DNA from: an uncultured Bacteroides sp.
GTDB lineage: Bacteria > Bacteroidota > Bacteroidia > Bacteroidales > Bacteroidaceae
DNA length: 58,219 nucleotides
Direction of reading: 5' to 3'
NCBI RefSeq assembly: GCF_949298305.1
Contig: NZ_CASFWU010000005.1
Coordinates: forward strand, 1 to 58,219
Under the pieces are notes generated by a model. The model was not told the origin of the DNA. It saw only the letters and a list, made by a program, of their open reading frames with translations, and did not search any database. Positions 26,942 through 34,314 of the stretch are shown one piece after another; position 1 is the stretch's first letter, and each line of letters opens with the position of its first letter. The position numbers were made by a program, and so were the translations under genes.

Positions 26942-27689
26942 GGCGATTCTTCAAAAACTGTTCCGCACGTTGCAGGTCTTCAGGAGTATCAATGCCGATG
27001 GTCTCCACTTCCGTAATGCCCACCTTGATGGTATAACCGTTCTCCAGCCAGCGAAGCTGCTCCAGCGATTCGGCCACTTCCAGTGAAGACTGCGGCAAAG
27101 AGGTTATCTCACCCAAAACTCCTACACGGTAGGCATAGAGACCGATGTGTTTATAGTAGACATGACGAGAAAGCCATTCCTGCTTATCCACGTTACGCAG
27201 GTAAGGAATAACAGACCGGCTGAAATAAAGTGCGTTCATGTTGCGGTTCACAACCACCTTCGGAGAATTCGGATTTTCCAGTGCCTCCAGGCCGCTTTCG
27301 GCCGTAAAAGGTTTCACCAACGTGGCAATCTGTGTGGTAGGGTCGGTAAAACAATCCTTGACAGCCTCCAACTGTGAAGGCATGATAAAAGGCTCGTCGC
27401 CCTGAATGTTCACTACGACATCAAAGTCGCCGCCAATCTTCGTATAGGCTTCGTAGCAACGGTCGGTACCGCTCTTGTGGTGGACGGAGGTCATCACCAC
27501 CTTTCCGCCAAAAGCCTTCACGGCAGCTTCAATACGTTCGTCGTCGGTAGCCACGTAGGCATCGTCCAGGACGCCGGCCACTTGTTCATACACACGCTGA
27601 ATGACCGTCTTACCGCCCAGCATAGCCAACGGCTTGGCCGGGAAACGGGTAGACGCATATCGGGCAGGAATAATTCCTAAAAATTTCAT
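26931..27689 (-). CDS. kdsB: CMP-KDO synthetase
   Basis: The 252-residue enzyme activates KDO with CTP for lipid A-core synthesis in the cytoplasm. Motifs: IIPARYASTRFPAKPL (nucleotide-binding N-terminus), ATDDERI, HHKSGTDRCYEA, NIQGDEPF (metal binding) and HIGLYAYR near residue 185. Normal length. It lies 30 bases after the FolK-like gene and overlaps the M16-like gene, in an operon whose other members are also envelope-related (PBP1A). Confidence 0.96.
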   Translation of the reverse strand: MKFLGIIPARYASTRFPAKPLAMLGGKTVIQRVYEQVAGVLDDAYVATDDERIEAAVKAFGGKVVMTSVHHKSGTDRCYEAYTKIGGDFDVVVNIQGDEPFIMPSQLEAVKDCFTDPTTQIATLVKPFTAESGLEALENPNSPKVVVNRNMNALYFSRSVIPYLRNVDKQEWLSRHVYYKHIGLYAYRVGVLGEITSLPQSSLEVAESLEQLRWLENGYTIKVGITEVETIGIDTPEDLQRAEQFLKNRHAE

Positions 27690-27719
27690 CTTCTTATTTT
27701 GTTTTAAAGTTTCACTTTA

Positions 27720-28121
27720 TCAGTAACGGGGCTGCACATCCGACACGAGACCGGTCTCCAGTTCCTTCAGTCCCCGCATCACGTAGTCGCGCCTCAGGTC
27801 ATCGGGTTTGTAGACCGTTGCGTCGCACGACAACAGGTCAATGTCCAGTCGGATGATTTCCTGAAGGGTTTCTACGTGAGTACGTCCCGCTTCCTGTTCA
27901 ATGGCTTTCAGACGGGCAACGACTTCATTGACCGGACAATCAGATGCAAAGCGTGCTAACTGGTTGGCGAAAAGAGCCGGACGTTTGAGCAACAGTGGAG
28001 CGGTTTCTTCCATCCGCGAAAAGCGGATACCAGGAAACAATTCGGACAACCGTCTCCGGGCCAGTGCCAAATTAGCCCGACGCTGCTCATTACTTCCTAT
28101 GCAGATGGTGTAAACCATCAT
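27720..28121 (-). CDS. Short, divergent FolK-like (HPPK) protein
   Basis: A 133-residue protein that starts like 6-hydroxymethyl-dihydropterin pyrophosphokinase (YTICIGSNEQRRANLALARR) and has the matching core IEQEAGRTHVETLQEIIRLDIDLL, where the Asp residues bind magnesium in FolK. It is shorter than the usual ~160 residues and lacks the normal C-terminal HPR-type segment, so activity is doubtful. Its ATG overlaps the PBP1A stop (ATGA). It may be a bona fide but minimal HPPK or a derived protein with another role. The product would be needed for folate synthesis. Confidence 0.7.
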   Translation of the reverse strand: MMVYTICIGSNEQRRANLALARRRLSELFPGIRFSRMEETAPLLLKRPALFANQLARFASDCPVNEVVARLKAIEQEAGRTHVETLQEIIRLDIDLLSCDATVYKPDDLRRDYVMRGLKELETGLVSDVQPRY

Positions 28122-30460
28122 TCAAACAGTTCGTCCAGTCCAACAATCGGCTCATCACCCCCCGAAGCAGTTCCCTCTCCGGTATCCTTGCAAGGATCAT
28201 ATCCTTCGGGCAACTGGAAGGTTTCTGTCTCGTCATACCCCAACGTTTTGTCAGCAAAAACCTTCACCATGTATTTAGCCCAGATGGGCAGGGCCATCGA
28301 AGCGCCCTGTCCGTGGAGCATGGTGTCAAAGTGGATGTCACGGTCTTCACCGCCCACCCAGCAGCCTGACACAAGCGAAGGCGTAAAGCCCATGAACCAG
28401 CCATCGGAATTATAGTTGGTAGTTCCCGTCTTGCCACCCATATCGGCCTTCACACCCAGACGGCGCACACGACCACCTGTACCCTCGTTGATGACAGCTC
28501 GCAGCATGACCAGCATTTTATAGGCACTGGAAACACTGATGACTTCCTGCATTTCGGGAGCAAAAGTAGCCAATACGTTCCCCTCGTTATCCTCAATGCG
28601 GGTAACGAACAATGGAGCCACACGGATTCCCTTGTTGGGGAAGGTGGTATAAGCACTTACCATCTCGCCGACAGAAATCTCGCACGGTCCCAGACAAAGG
28701 GAGACAGAGGGGACAATGTCACGGTTGCGCACACCGAAGTTATGCACCAGACGTTTCAGTTCGTAAGGATTCAGCTTGCTCATCAGATAGGCCGTAATCC
28801 AGTTATCCGAATTGGCCAAGCCCCACTTCAGGGTCACAATCTCGCCATAGCGTTTGTTGTTCGCATTACGCGGTGTCCAGGGAATTCCATTCTCATCGAG
28901 CAGCGTATATTCCACGTGTCGGGCCTGGTCGCACGGCGAGAAGCCGTTCTCCATGGCCAGCGAATAGACGTAAGGCTTCATGGTGGAGCCCACCTGACGG
29001 CGGCCGACCATGGCCATATCGTACTTGAAATAGTGGTGGTTAGGACCTCCCACGTAGGCTTTCACATGGCCGTTGCGTGGGTCCATGGACATGAAGCCTG
29101 CACGCAGGAAGAACTTGTAGTAGCGGATTGAATCCATCGGAGTCATCACCGTATCCTTGTCGCCGGCCCAACTGAAGACCGTCATCTCTTCTGGGGTGGC
29201 AAAGGCTTTCTTGATTTCAGTTTCTGAAGCACCGGCCTGCTTCATCAGACGGTAACGGTCGGACTGCTTCACGGCACGGTCCAGAATCTCGTCCACCTGT
29301 TCCTGCGTCAGTCGGAAGGTGTAGGGTGCCTTCTTGGCTCCCTTCTTCTCCTTGAAGAAATAGCCCTGCAGTTCGGTCAGGTGTTCGGTCACCGCTTCCT
29401 CGGCATACTGCTGCATACGTGAATTGATGGTGGTGTAAATCTTCAGTCCATCGGTATAGAGATTATACTTGGAGCCGTCCTTCTTCTTGTTCTTCTCACA
29501 CCAGCCGAAGAGCGGATTGTTCTCCCAGTCGAGCGAGTCTTCGTAATACTTCTGCATTTGCCAGCCGCGGTACTCGGAGCGGTCGGGCTTCTTGGCCGTC
29601 ATCACCCCGCGCAGGTATTCGCGGAAGTAGGTAGCCAGACCTTCGTTGTGGTCCACACGGTGATAGTTCAGTTTCAAGGGTAAAGCCTTCAGAGAGTCGC
29701 ATTCCGCATCGGAGATATAGCCCGCCTTCCGCATCTGGTCCAACACCACGTTGCGCCTACCGCGTGTCCGTTCGTTATAGCGGACCGGATTGTAGAGCGA
29801 GGGATTCTTACACATGCCCACCAGCGTAGCAGCCTCTTCTATCTTCAGGTCTTTGGGCTCGCAGCCGAAATAGGTATGGGCAGCTGTCTTAACCCCCACA
29901 GCATTATTGAGAAAGTCGAACTTGTTGAGATACATGGTCAGGATTTCTTCCTTCGTATAGTAGCGCTCCAACTTCACGGCTATCACCCATTCAATGGGTT
30001 TCTGGAAGAGGCGCTCCATAACATCGTCTGCACTGGGTGAATAAAGCTGTTTGGACAACTGCTGGGTAATGGTACTGCCGCCGCCCGCATTCTTCTGCAT
30101 CAGGATGCCGCGCTTCAGGATGGCACGGAACAAGGCCTTGGCATCCACTCCCGAATGCTCTGCAAAGCGGACATCCTCCGTAGCAATCAGCGCATTGATG
30201 ATATGGGGTGAAAGGTCTTGGTAGCCTACATAAACCCGGTTTTCCTTACTGTAAGAGTAGGTGCCCAGCACCACGTTCTTTCCTTCCTTCGTATCTTCTG
30301 CATATACTTCCGTCGCAAACTTATAGTTGGGATTTTCCAGATCTTCCACCGGCGGCATGTAACCGATCCAGCCTTTGGAAATGGAATAAAACAGGACAAC
30401 ACATACCAAAATTCCCAATATGACGAGACCCCATAGGATCCTTACAACAATCTTTATCAT
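28118..30460 (-). CDS. mrcA: Penicillin-binding protein 1A (class A)
   Basis: A 780-residue bifunctional peptidoglycan synthase: N-terminal membrane anchor (VRILWGLVILGILVCVVLFY), GT51 glycosyltransferase domain with EDVRFAEHSGVD, GGGSTITQQLSKQL and KFDFLNNAVGVKTAA, and a transpeptidase domain with the serine motif STMK (VGSTMKPYVYS), SDN, and KTGTT near residue 695. It polymerises and cross-links glycan strands outside the inner membrane. It is first in the PBP1A-folK-like-kdsB-M16 operon. The upstream spacer holds two repeat arrays. Confidence 0.96.
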   Translation of the reverse strand: MIKIVVRILWGLVILGILVCVVLFYSISKGWIGYMPPVEDLENPNYKFATEVYAEDTKEGKNVVLGTYSYSKENRVYVGYQDLSPHIINALIATEDVRFAEHSGVDAKALFRAILKRGILMQKNAGGGSTITQQLSKQLYSPSADDVMERLFQKPIEWVIAVKLERYYTKEEILTMYLNKFDFLNNAVGVKTAAHTYFGCEPKDLKIEEAATLVGMCKNPSLYNPVRYNERTRGRRNVVLDQMRKAGYISDAECDSLKALPLKLNYHRVDHNEGLATYFREYLRGVMTAKKPDRSEYRGWQMQKYYEDSLDWENNPLFGWCEKNKKKDGSKYNLYTDGLKIYTTINSRMQQYAEEAVTEHLTELQGYFFKEKKGAKKAPYTFRLTQEQVDEILDRAVKQSDRYRLMKQAGASETEIKKAFATPEEMTVFSWAGDKDTVMTPMDSIRYYKFFLRAGFMSMDPRNGHVKAYVGGPNHHYFKYDMAMVGRRQVGSTMKPYVYSLAMENGFSPCDQARHVEYTLLDENGIPWTPRNANNKRYGEIVTLKWGLANSDNWITAYLMSKLNPYELKRLVHNFGVRNRDIVPSVSLCLGPCEISVGEMVSAYTTFPNKGIRVAPLFVTRIEDNEGNVLATFAPEMQEVISVSSAYKMLVMLRAVINEGTGGRVRRLGVKADMGGKTGTTNYNSDGWFMGFTPSLVSGCWVGGEDRDIHFDTMLHGQGASMALPIWAKYMVKVFADKTLGYDETETFQLPEGYDPCKDTGEGTASGGDEPIVGLDELFE

Positions 30461-30570
30461 GTGCGGACTATAAAGAATAAAAACAATATTGGGACAAAGG
30501 TACGGAATTATATGGTACAGCCATCAGGATTTAAGGGTTTTTAAAAGCTAAAAGTGACAAGACTTCTGAC

Positions 30571-30680
30571 GGACGCTTGCAATGCGTTTGGAGGACACTT
30601 GCATTACGTTTGCACGATGCTTGCACGGCCCGCGGACCATGCAAGTGTCCACCGCAGACCATGCAAGTGTCGTGGAAAGC
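30571..30680. repeat. 22-bp periodic array (family A), five divergent units
   Basis: Five 22-base steps (starts 30571, 30593, 30615, 30637, 30659). Units 4 and 5 share CCATGCAAGTGTC; unit 2 carries the inverse, GGACACTTGCAT (30593-30604), an exact reverse complement of 30639-30650, so orientation flips within the array. The CGGACCATGCAAGTGTCC core closely matches the 2581-2668 array. It lies between the 3' end of phoH and the start of the PBP1A gene. Confidence 0.8.
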
Positions 30681-30711
30681 CCTTCCCCGCAGGCCGAATG
30701 CAGCACAAAAA

Positions 30712-30803
30712 ATTCCAAAGCCTTTGGAATAGATATTCCATTGTCTTTGGAATAGGCATTCGAAAGCCTTTCGAACGAATATTCGATAGGCTTTGAAACT
30801 GTC
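30712..30803. repeat. Four 23-bp palindromic units
   Basis: Units start at 30712, 30735, 30758 and 30781, each beginning ATTC. Unit 1 is the perfect palindrome ATTCCAAAG-C-CTTTGGAAT. Unit 3 is ATTCGAAAG-C-CTTTCGAAC, where the change CC to CG in the left arm is matched by GG to CG in the right arm. Units 2 and 4 are imperfect. The matched changes suggest selection for, or copying by, a symmetric structure. Confidence 0.85.
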
Positions 30804-30818
30804 TCAGATATAGAAATA

Positions 30819-30921
30819 GCACGCAAATGACGCAGATTGAACAGATAATCACAGAACAGAAGTGCTGTCTGCAAGGGATTTCATCGGTGAGTATCTGTAT
30901 CATTCTGCGTCATCCGCGTGC
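30819..30921. repeat. Long imperfect inverted repeat downstream of phoH
   Basis: GCACGCAAATGACGCAGA (30819-30836) and TCTGCGTCATCCGCGTGC (30904-30921) are inverted copies with two mismatches. Pairing extends inward through ACAGATA and TATCTGT, leaving a ~45-base loop. It resembles the CGCAGATT-type intergenic sequence I recall as dispersed in Bacteroides genomes. It could act as a terminator for phoH, though the T run is poor. Confidence 0.65.
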
Positions 30922-30965
30922 ATTTCCACCTTTTGTGTCGCCTCAAAAGGGACAAAAGGACCGGT

Positions 30966-32291
30966 CTACATCAGGTTGCTGGCCAGCTCGCTCAGTTCGC
31001 TGCGTTCGCCCTTCACCAGATTGACATGGGCAAACAGGTTCTGGTCGCGCATGCGGTCTATCATATAGACAAGCCCGTTGGACTGGCTGTCCAGGTAAGG
31101 CTGGTCAATCTGCTGGATGTCGCCCGTAAACACCATCTTCGTGCCTTCGCCGGCACGGGTGATGATGGTCTTGATTTCGTGGGGAGTGAGGTTCTGAGAC
31201 TCGTCAATGATGCAGTAGGTCTCGCTCAGGCTCCGCCCGCGGATGAAGGCCAGGGCTTCGATGACCAACTGCTCGTTCTTCTGCATCTCCTCCAGGCGCT
31301 TGACCTCCGTGGAATTGGTGGCGAACTGGCGCTTGATGACATTCAGATTATCGAACAACGGCTGCATGTAGGGAGCCACCTTCTCCTGGGCATCGCCCGG
31401 CAGGAAACCGATGTCTTTATTGGACAGTGCCACGATGGGACGCGCCAGCAGAATCTGCTTGTACTCTGCCTGCTGGCTCAAGGCGGAGGCCAGGGCCAGC
31501 AATGTCTTGCCGGTACCGGCCTTACCGGTCAGAGCCACGAGCTTGATGTTGGGGTCGTTCAACACCTCGAAGGCAAAACTCTGCTCCGCATTGCGGGGCT
31601 CTACCCCGTAGTTCTTGTTCTTGTTGACCCGACAGACGGAATGGGTAAACGGATTGTAACGTGCCAGGACAGAGTTGCGGTCACTGCGCAGGATGAAACA
31701 TTCGTTAGGATGGAGTACGTCCTTGAAATCGAATTCACTGATGTCCAGTCCCTCCCTGGAGGAGTAGATACGGTCTATCAAAGAAGGGTCTACCCCGTCG
31801 AACACCTCATTGGCCTTCTCGAAAATATCGACATTGACCACCTTGTCCGTGATATAGTCTTCACACAACAGACCGATGGAGCGCGCCTTCATGCGAAGAT
31901 TGACGTCTTTTGTGACGAGGATGGATTTCGTGTCAGGGTCTTTGCGGGTCAGCCAGTCGACAACAGCCAATATCCGATGGTCGGGCAAACGCTCGGGGAA
32001 GGACTCCTGCACACGTTTGGATTCTACCTGTCCGGCCACCACGAATAAACGGCCCATGCCTTCGCCCAGCGGAGCACCTTTGGTAAACAGATTGTCATCG
32101 GTTATCAAGTCGAGTTCACGGACAAACTCGCGCGCATTGAAGTTGATTTGCTCGTTACCTTTCTTGAACTTGTCGAGCTCTTCGAGTACCACGATAGGAA
32201 GGTAGATGTCGTTTTCCTGAAAGTTGCTCAAACACTTATAGTCGTGAAGGATCACATTGGTGTCAATCACAAAATTCTTCTTAGCTCCCAT
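30966..32291 (-). CDS. PIN-PhoH family ATPase (PhoH2/YlaK type)
   Basis: A 441-residue fusion. Residues ~5-150 are a PIN ribonuclease domain (FVIDTNVILHD, LEELDKFK, ILVTKDVNLRMKA supply the acidic residues). Residues ~230-440 are a PhoH ATPase with Walker A GKAGTGKT, LARPIVALSNKDIGFLPG, Walker B IIDESQNLTPHEIKT and FTGDIQQID. PIN-PhoH proteins are RNA helicase-nucleases thought to act in RNA decay; the exact targets are unknown. Lone minus-strand gene, divergent from folC. Confidence 0.92.
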   Translation of the reverse strand: MGAKKNFVIDTNVILHDYKCLSNFQENDIYLPIVVLEELDKFKKGNEQINFNAREFVRELDLITDDNLFTKGAPLGEGMGRLFVVAGQVESKRVQESFPERLPDHRILAVVDWLTRKDPDTKSILVTKDVNLRMKARSIGLLCEDYITDKVVNVDIFEKANEVFDGVDPSLIDRIYSSREGLDISEFDFKDVLHPNECFILRSDRNSVLARYNPFTHSVCRVNKNKNYGVEPRNAEQSFAFEVLNDPNIKLVALTGKAGTGKTLLALASALSQQAEYKQILLARPIVALSNKDIGFLPGDAQEKVAPYMQPLFDNLNVIKRQFATNSTEVKRLEEMQKNEQLVIEALAFIRGRSLSETYCIIDESQNLTPHEIKTIITRAGEGTKMVFTGDIQQIDQPYLDSQSNGLVYMIDRMRDQNLFAHVNLVKGERSELSELASNLM

Positions 32292-32367
32292 GACGTTAGA
32301 TTTTAAGGGTTAATACTTCCGCAAGACCCGTGCCGCCGGCATCGGGAAAAAAGAAATCCTTTCCTTC

Positions 32368-32398
32368 TTTGCATTGCCTGCGGTTTGCACTATCTTTG
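32368..32398 (+). promoter_or_regulatory. Promoter of folC
   Basis: TTTG at 32368-32371, 19-base spacer, TATCTTTG at 32391-32398: both elements are exact. The leader to the ATG at 32463 is about 60 bases. Confidence 0.85.
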
Positions 32399-32462
32399 CA
32401 GCCATCTAAGATAACGATTAAAGGAACAGAAAAATCGGCTTTCCCGTTAAATATTACAAAAC

Positions 32463-33716
32463 ATGGACTATCAGGACACTTTACAATACTTATACAACAG
32501 CGTACCCATGTTCCAGCAGGTGGGAGGCTCCGCCTACAAGGAAGGACTGGAGAATACGCTGAAACTGGACGAACACTTCGGACACCCGCACCGCAACTAC
32601 CGGACCATCCATGTGGCCGGCACCAACGGGAAAGGTTCCTGCTCGCACACCCTGGCCGCCATTCTGCAGGAAGCGGGCTACCGGGTGGGGCTCTATACCT
32701 CACCCCATCTGATGGACTTCCGCGAACGGATACGTATCAACGGCAGTCCGGTGCCCCAACAATACGTCATCGACTTCGTGGAAAACGAACGAAGTTTCTT
32801 TGAGCCGCTGCATCCTTCCTTCTTTGAACTGAGCACGGCCATGGCCTTCCGCTATTTCGCGGATGAGAAGGTGGATGTGGCCGTCATTGAAGTGGGCTTG
32901 GGAGGCAGGTTGGACTGCACCAACATCATCCGGCCGGATTTGTGCGTCATCACCAACATCAGCTTCGACCATGTGCAGTTTCTGGGCAACACACTGGCAA
33001 AGATTGCCGGCGAGAAAGCCGGAATCATCAAGCAGGGAGTTCCTGTAGTCATCGGTGAGACTGCGCCTGAAACGAAAGAAGTCTTCCTGAAAAAAGCAGA
33101 AGAGACGGGTGCTCCCATCCGCTTTGCCGAGGAATATGAAGAAGAGGAGTATCCAAATCTGGAATGCGAACTGAAAGGGATTTATCAGTCCAAGAACACC
33201 CGTACCCTGCTGGCTGCCCTTCCCCTGCTGAAGGCCGCCGGATACAGGATAGAAGAAGCGCACGTACGCAGCGGCTTTGCCCACGTATGCGAACTGACGG
33301 GCCTGATGGGACGTTGGCAGAAACTGCAGGACTCCCCCACCCTGATTTGTGACACGGGACACAACGTGGGCGGCATCAGCTACATTGTGCAGCAACTGAA
33401 ACAGCAAACCTACCACACACTGCGCATTGTCATCGGCATGGTCAACGACAAGGATATTGCAGGCGTCCTGCAACTGCTGCCACACGATGCGGTCTATTAC
33501 TTCACCAAAGCCAGCGTAAAACGTGCGATAGACGAAAAACAGCTGGCACAAATGGCCCGGGCTGCCGGCCTGCAAGGCGAAAGCTATCCCGACGTAAGCA
33601 CTGCCGTACGGGCTGCACAAAAAGAAAGCCTCCCGGAAGACTTCATCTTCGTAGGAGGCAGTAACTTTATTGTGGCCGACCTGTTAGCGAGCCGCGATGC
33701 ACTCAATCTCCACTAA
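32463..33716 (+). CDS. folC: Folylpolyglutamate/dihydrofolate synthase
   Basis: A 417-residue Mur-ligase-fold enzyme that adds glutamate to dihydropteroate and/or folates. Motifs: ATP loop VAGTNGKGSCSHTLAAIL, SPHLMDFRERIRING, EVGLGGRLDCTNI, TNISFDHVQFLG, KAGIIKQGVPVV, and GHNVGG in the C-terminal domain. It ends inside the convergent ridA gene: the last 33 bases of folC and the last 33 of ridA are the same DNA, so both coding ends are constrained together. Confidence 0.95.
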   Translation: MDYQDTLQYLYNSVPMFQQVGGSAYKEGLENTLKLDEHFGHPHRNYRTIHVAGTNGKGSCSHTLAAILQEAGYRVGLYTSPHLMDFRERIRINGSPVPQQYVIDFVENERSFFEPLHPSFFELSTAMAFRYFADEKVDVAVIEVGLGGRLDCTNIIRPDLCVITNISFDHVQFLGNTLAKIAGEKAGIIKQGVPVVIGETAPETKEVFLKKAEETGAPIRFAEEYEEEEYPNLECELKGIYQSKNTRTLLAALPLLKAAGYRIEEAHVRSGFAHVCELTGLMGRWQKLQDSPTLICDTGHNVGGISYIVQQLKQQTYHTLRIVIGMVNDKDIAGVLQLLPHDAVYYFTKASVKRAIDEKQLAQMARAAGLQGESYPDVSTAVRAAQKESLPEDFIFVGGSNFIVADLLASRDALNLH

Positions 33717-34058
33717 GGCATCTTTGGGAAGAGCCTTCACCGCAACAGCCGAACGGGCGGGACAAGCGGATTCAAAATAAGTGGCATATACCTTGTTCAT
33801 CTCTGCAAACATGGACATGTCATGCAGGAATACTGTGGTCTTCACGATATGGGCCATGCTCAATCCGGCTTCTTCCAGAATGGCCTTCACATTCTCCAAA
33901 GACTGACGTGTCTGGCTCTCAATGTCACCGGGCATTACACCTGTGGCAGCATCAATGGGTAACTGGCCCGACACAAACACAAAACCATTGGCCTCGATGG
34001 CCTGGCTATAAGGCCCGATAGCTCCCGGTGCCTTCTGACTACTAATTACATTCTTCAT
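33684..34058 (-). CDS. ridA: RidA family enamine/imine deaminase
   Basis: The ATG at 34058 (MKNVISSQKAPGAIGPYSQA) gives the standard 124-residue length; an upstream in-frame ATG would add an unrelated basic leader. Family signature: GPYSQAI at the N-terminus, VFVSGQLPID, and the Arg-containing PARSAVAVKALPKDALVEIE with the C-terminal Glu. RidA trimers hydrolyse reactive 2-aminoacrylate imines released by PLP enzymes such as threonine or serine dehydratases. The stop region overlaps the convergent folC. Confidence 0.95.
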   Translation of the reverse strand: MKNVISSQKAPGAIGPYSQAIEANGFVFVSGQLPIDAATGVMPGDIESQTRQSLENVKAILEEAGLSMAHIVKTTVFLHDMSMFAEMNKVYATYFESACPARSAVAVKALPKDALVEIECIAAR

Positions 34059-34250
34059 TTTTCTTTTCTTTTTTCTTATACATCCATTGAACAAACGTTA
34101 AATTACACCGCACGTATGCAGTAAAACGGGCAACAGCACATTTCTTCTACAAACTCAGCGACATAACGAACTTAGTTTTTTTCATCTCATTTTGCAAGAC
34201 ACTATACACCTAAACCCGACTTTAAGTTTTTCATGGGAATCTTCCCGGTT

Positions 34251-34286
34251 GAAAAGAGGATGTATCCAAACGGTGCATCCTCTTTC
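34251..34286 (-). terminator. Terminator after the TPR/pseudo-trypsin gene
   Basis: GAAAAGAGGATG (34251-34262) and CATCCTCTTTC (34276-34286) form a stem with a 13-base loop. On the minus strand the stem ends in a short T run. It lies 29 bases past the stop of the gene ending at 34315. Confidence 0.75.
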
Positions 34287-34314
34287 TTCTAAATGACAAG
34301 CCGCGCCCGGAGGC

